From the NCBI RefSeq assembly GCF_016745835.1, contig NZ_JAERVL010000017.1:62001-126000 (forward strand): a DNA stretch of 64,000 nucleotides. Direction: 5' to 3'. Below, piece by piece: positions 62,695-64,000 of the stretch; the stretch's first letter is position 1; each line of letters starts with the position of its first letter. The translations under genes were made by a program, and so were the position numbers. The notes beneath the pieces are model-generated. The model saw only the letters and a list, made by a program, of their open reading frames with translations. It was not told where the DNA came from and did not search any database. Origin of the DNA: Caldalkalibacillus salinus. Its GTDB lineage: Bacteria; Bacillota; Bacilli; Caldalkalibacillales; JCM-10596.

Positions 62695-62729
62695 GGATTG
62701 CATTTCATGCTTGATGCTATTTATCTGAT

Positions 62730-64000
62730 TTAAGGTTGTTGGTTGAGTGCTTCGTACACATCGACTAAACCATGACCGAATGCTTCGTCATGCCCGTTCT
62801 TCCCTAAATCTTCAGCCGTTTGTTTCAAATGTGTGATCACTCTAGCTGGAGACGTCTCGGGGTATGCTGATTTAACCATACCCACTGCCGCCGTCACTTT
62901 TGGCGCAGCCATACTTGTCCCGATCGCCCATCCGTAGGATCCTTGCTCCACGGGTACTGTACTCAAGGCTTGCGCTTCTTCATCAATAAGAGATACATCT
63001 TCTTCTGGGTTAGGCCATTCCGGTCCTAAGTCACCACCTGGGGCACCCAAATCAACGTTTGAGGAGCCATAGTTGGAGTAATAGGCAAGTGTATCTCTAT
63101 TAGTAGTTGAAGACACGCTAATGACCCAAGGAATATCTGTAAAAGTATCAAAGAGTGGGCCATAGATTTTGCCCTCACCCGGTTCTGTATGAGAGGCCTT
63201 GCCTAAATCCATAGCGCTATTACCATTTGCACCGACAATAATCATGCCTTTGTTCTGGGCGTACTTGACCGCTCTCTTAGCGGATTGATGAAGGAGACGA
63301 GATTGTTCGTCCGTCATCGTGCTATACGTACCTAGGCTTAAGTTAATGACATCCACCCCATCATCAGCGGCTGTTGTAATCGCATCTAAAATACCTGCCC
63401 AAGACATGCGGCCTTCACTGTTGGACACACGATAGGACGCTATACCTAACCCAGGACCGACCCCTTTGACACTGCCATTGGCCGCAATTGCACCTGCCAC
63501 ATGAGTCCCGTGCATACCACTATCGGTGTAGGCATCCTCTTCTGTCGCCTCTGGGAAAAAGGTTTTACCATATAATAAGTTGGGTTGTAAATCAGGGTGA
63601 CTAAAATCAATCCCTGAATCTACCACACCGACAACGACGTCATGGTTTCCTTGATTGATGTCCCAAGCAGCACCATGAGCCGTGACACGCTGAATATCCC
63701 ACTGATATTCTTCATATAGGTTAGCATCCTGATTGTCGTCAGTATTCAAATCTCTATCCGCTTGGATCCATGCGTCATGTGCACGAATATCAACATGGCG
63801 ATTAGCCTGCTGTACGCCACTCATATTTTGCACATGTGTCATAAACTGCTCATCCGATGACTTAACATGTAAGACCCCAACTTCGCGAGCTTCGTAGATG
63901 ATGTCGGCTCCTTGTGTGATATCATGAACGACCTCATCGTAAGAAGCGTTCTCCTTCACGAGTACGATGTATTCTTGTTCCTCTTCTCCTAAGGCCACAC
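62730..64000 (-). CDS. Subtilisin-like serine protease, N-terminus beyond the window
   Basis: An S8 protease of at least 423 residues here. A propeptide-like region (EYIVLVKENASYDEVVHDI) leads to the catalytic domain: Asp in VGVVDSGIDFSHPDL, His in MHGTHVAGAIAANG, oxyanion Asn in VGANGNSAMDLG and Ser in IGTSMAAPKVTAAVG. The frame is open to the right edge and begins in the propeptide, so the signal peptide lies outside the window. It belongs to a different S8 branch from the two paralogues at 32.6 and 48.0 kb. Probably secreted. Confidence 0.92.
   Translation of the reverse strand, partial: VALGEEEQEYIVLVKENASYDEVVHDITQGADIIYEAREVGVLHVKSSDEQFMTHVQNMSGVQQANRHVDIRAHDAWIQADRDLNTDDNQDANLYEEYQWDIQRVTAHGAAWDINQGNHDVVVGVVDSGIDFSHPDLQPNLLYGKTFFPEATEEDAYTDSGMHGTHVAGAIAANGSVKGVGPGLGIASYRVSNSEGRMSWAGILDAITTAADDGVDVINLSLGTYSTMTDEQSRLLHQSAKRAVKYAQNKGMIIVGANGNSAMDLGKASHTEPGEGKIYGPLFDTFTDIPWVISVSSTTNRDTLAYYSNYGSSNVDLGAPGGDLGPEWPNPEEDVSLIDEEAQALSTVPVEQGSYGWAIGTSMAAPKVTAAVGMVKSAYPETSPARVITHLKQTAEDLGKNGHDEAFGHGLVDVYEALNQQP

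Overview
The window looks like chromosome from an endospore-forming, low-to-mid G+C Bacillaceae. The support is Bacillus-type Shine-Dalgarno sites, frequent TTG/GTG starts, an alpha/beta-type small acid-soluble spore protein, Bacillus-style RNA regulators (L-box, GlcT antitermination, BmrCD-like attenuation) and S-layer-homology proteins. Three secreted-type subtilases, an NhaC-family transporter and acidic extracellular proteins would suit an alkaliphilic or halotolerant lifestyle; that is inference only. No rRNA, tRNA or CRISPR array was seen.

Region 1-10.2 kb: the end of a polyketide/nonribosomal peptide cluster on the minus strand (Sfp-type phosphopantetheinyl transferase, type II thioesterase, then a large PKS running off the left edge into an NRPS condensation domain). 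The PKS is frameshifted inside its dehydratase domain and its acyltransferase domain is vestigial. A multi-helix-turn-helix protein and a complete tyrosine recombinase face each other across an AT-rich spacer full of inverted repeats.

Region 10-24.8 kb: a DUF2680 protein; a surface-protein operon (short phage-tail-collar protein, discoidin-like plus cadherin-like protein, 1374-residue SLH protein); a peptide/nickel-type ABC importer (binding protein plus two permeases, no ATPases here); a VOC protein; a dCache chemoreceptor; and an exported protein made of three RidA domains that appears to start at an AUU codon.

Region 24.9-43 kb: aldo/keto reductase, endonuclease IV, a proline/glycine-rich protein, a PAS sensor kinase, an MscS channel, a paired SMR exporter, an SLH-anchored subtilase, a BmrCD-like heterodimeric drug exporter behind a long attenuator leader with a 42-codon ORF, a YitT membrane protein, and an NhaC-family transporter behind a lysine riboswitch and a CcpA-like site.

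Region 43-64 kb: the trehalose operon treP-treA-treR with two TreR-type palindromes; a HesB/YneR protein; a second subtilase; a NarL-type two-component pair; type 2 IPP isomerase; a CoA-binding protein; a nucleoside hydrolase; the general PTS operon ptsH-ptsI-crr-glcT behind a GlcT-type RAT/terminator; a B12-binding radical SAM protein; a c-di-GMP-I riboswitch with no gene after it; small sporulation or membrane proteins; and a third subtilase cut by the right edge. The PTS genes link functionally to treP, which lacks its own EIIA domain and could use the EIIA encoded by crr.
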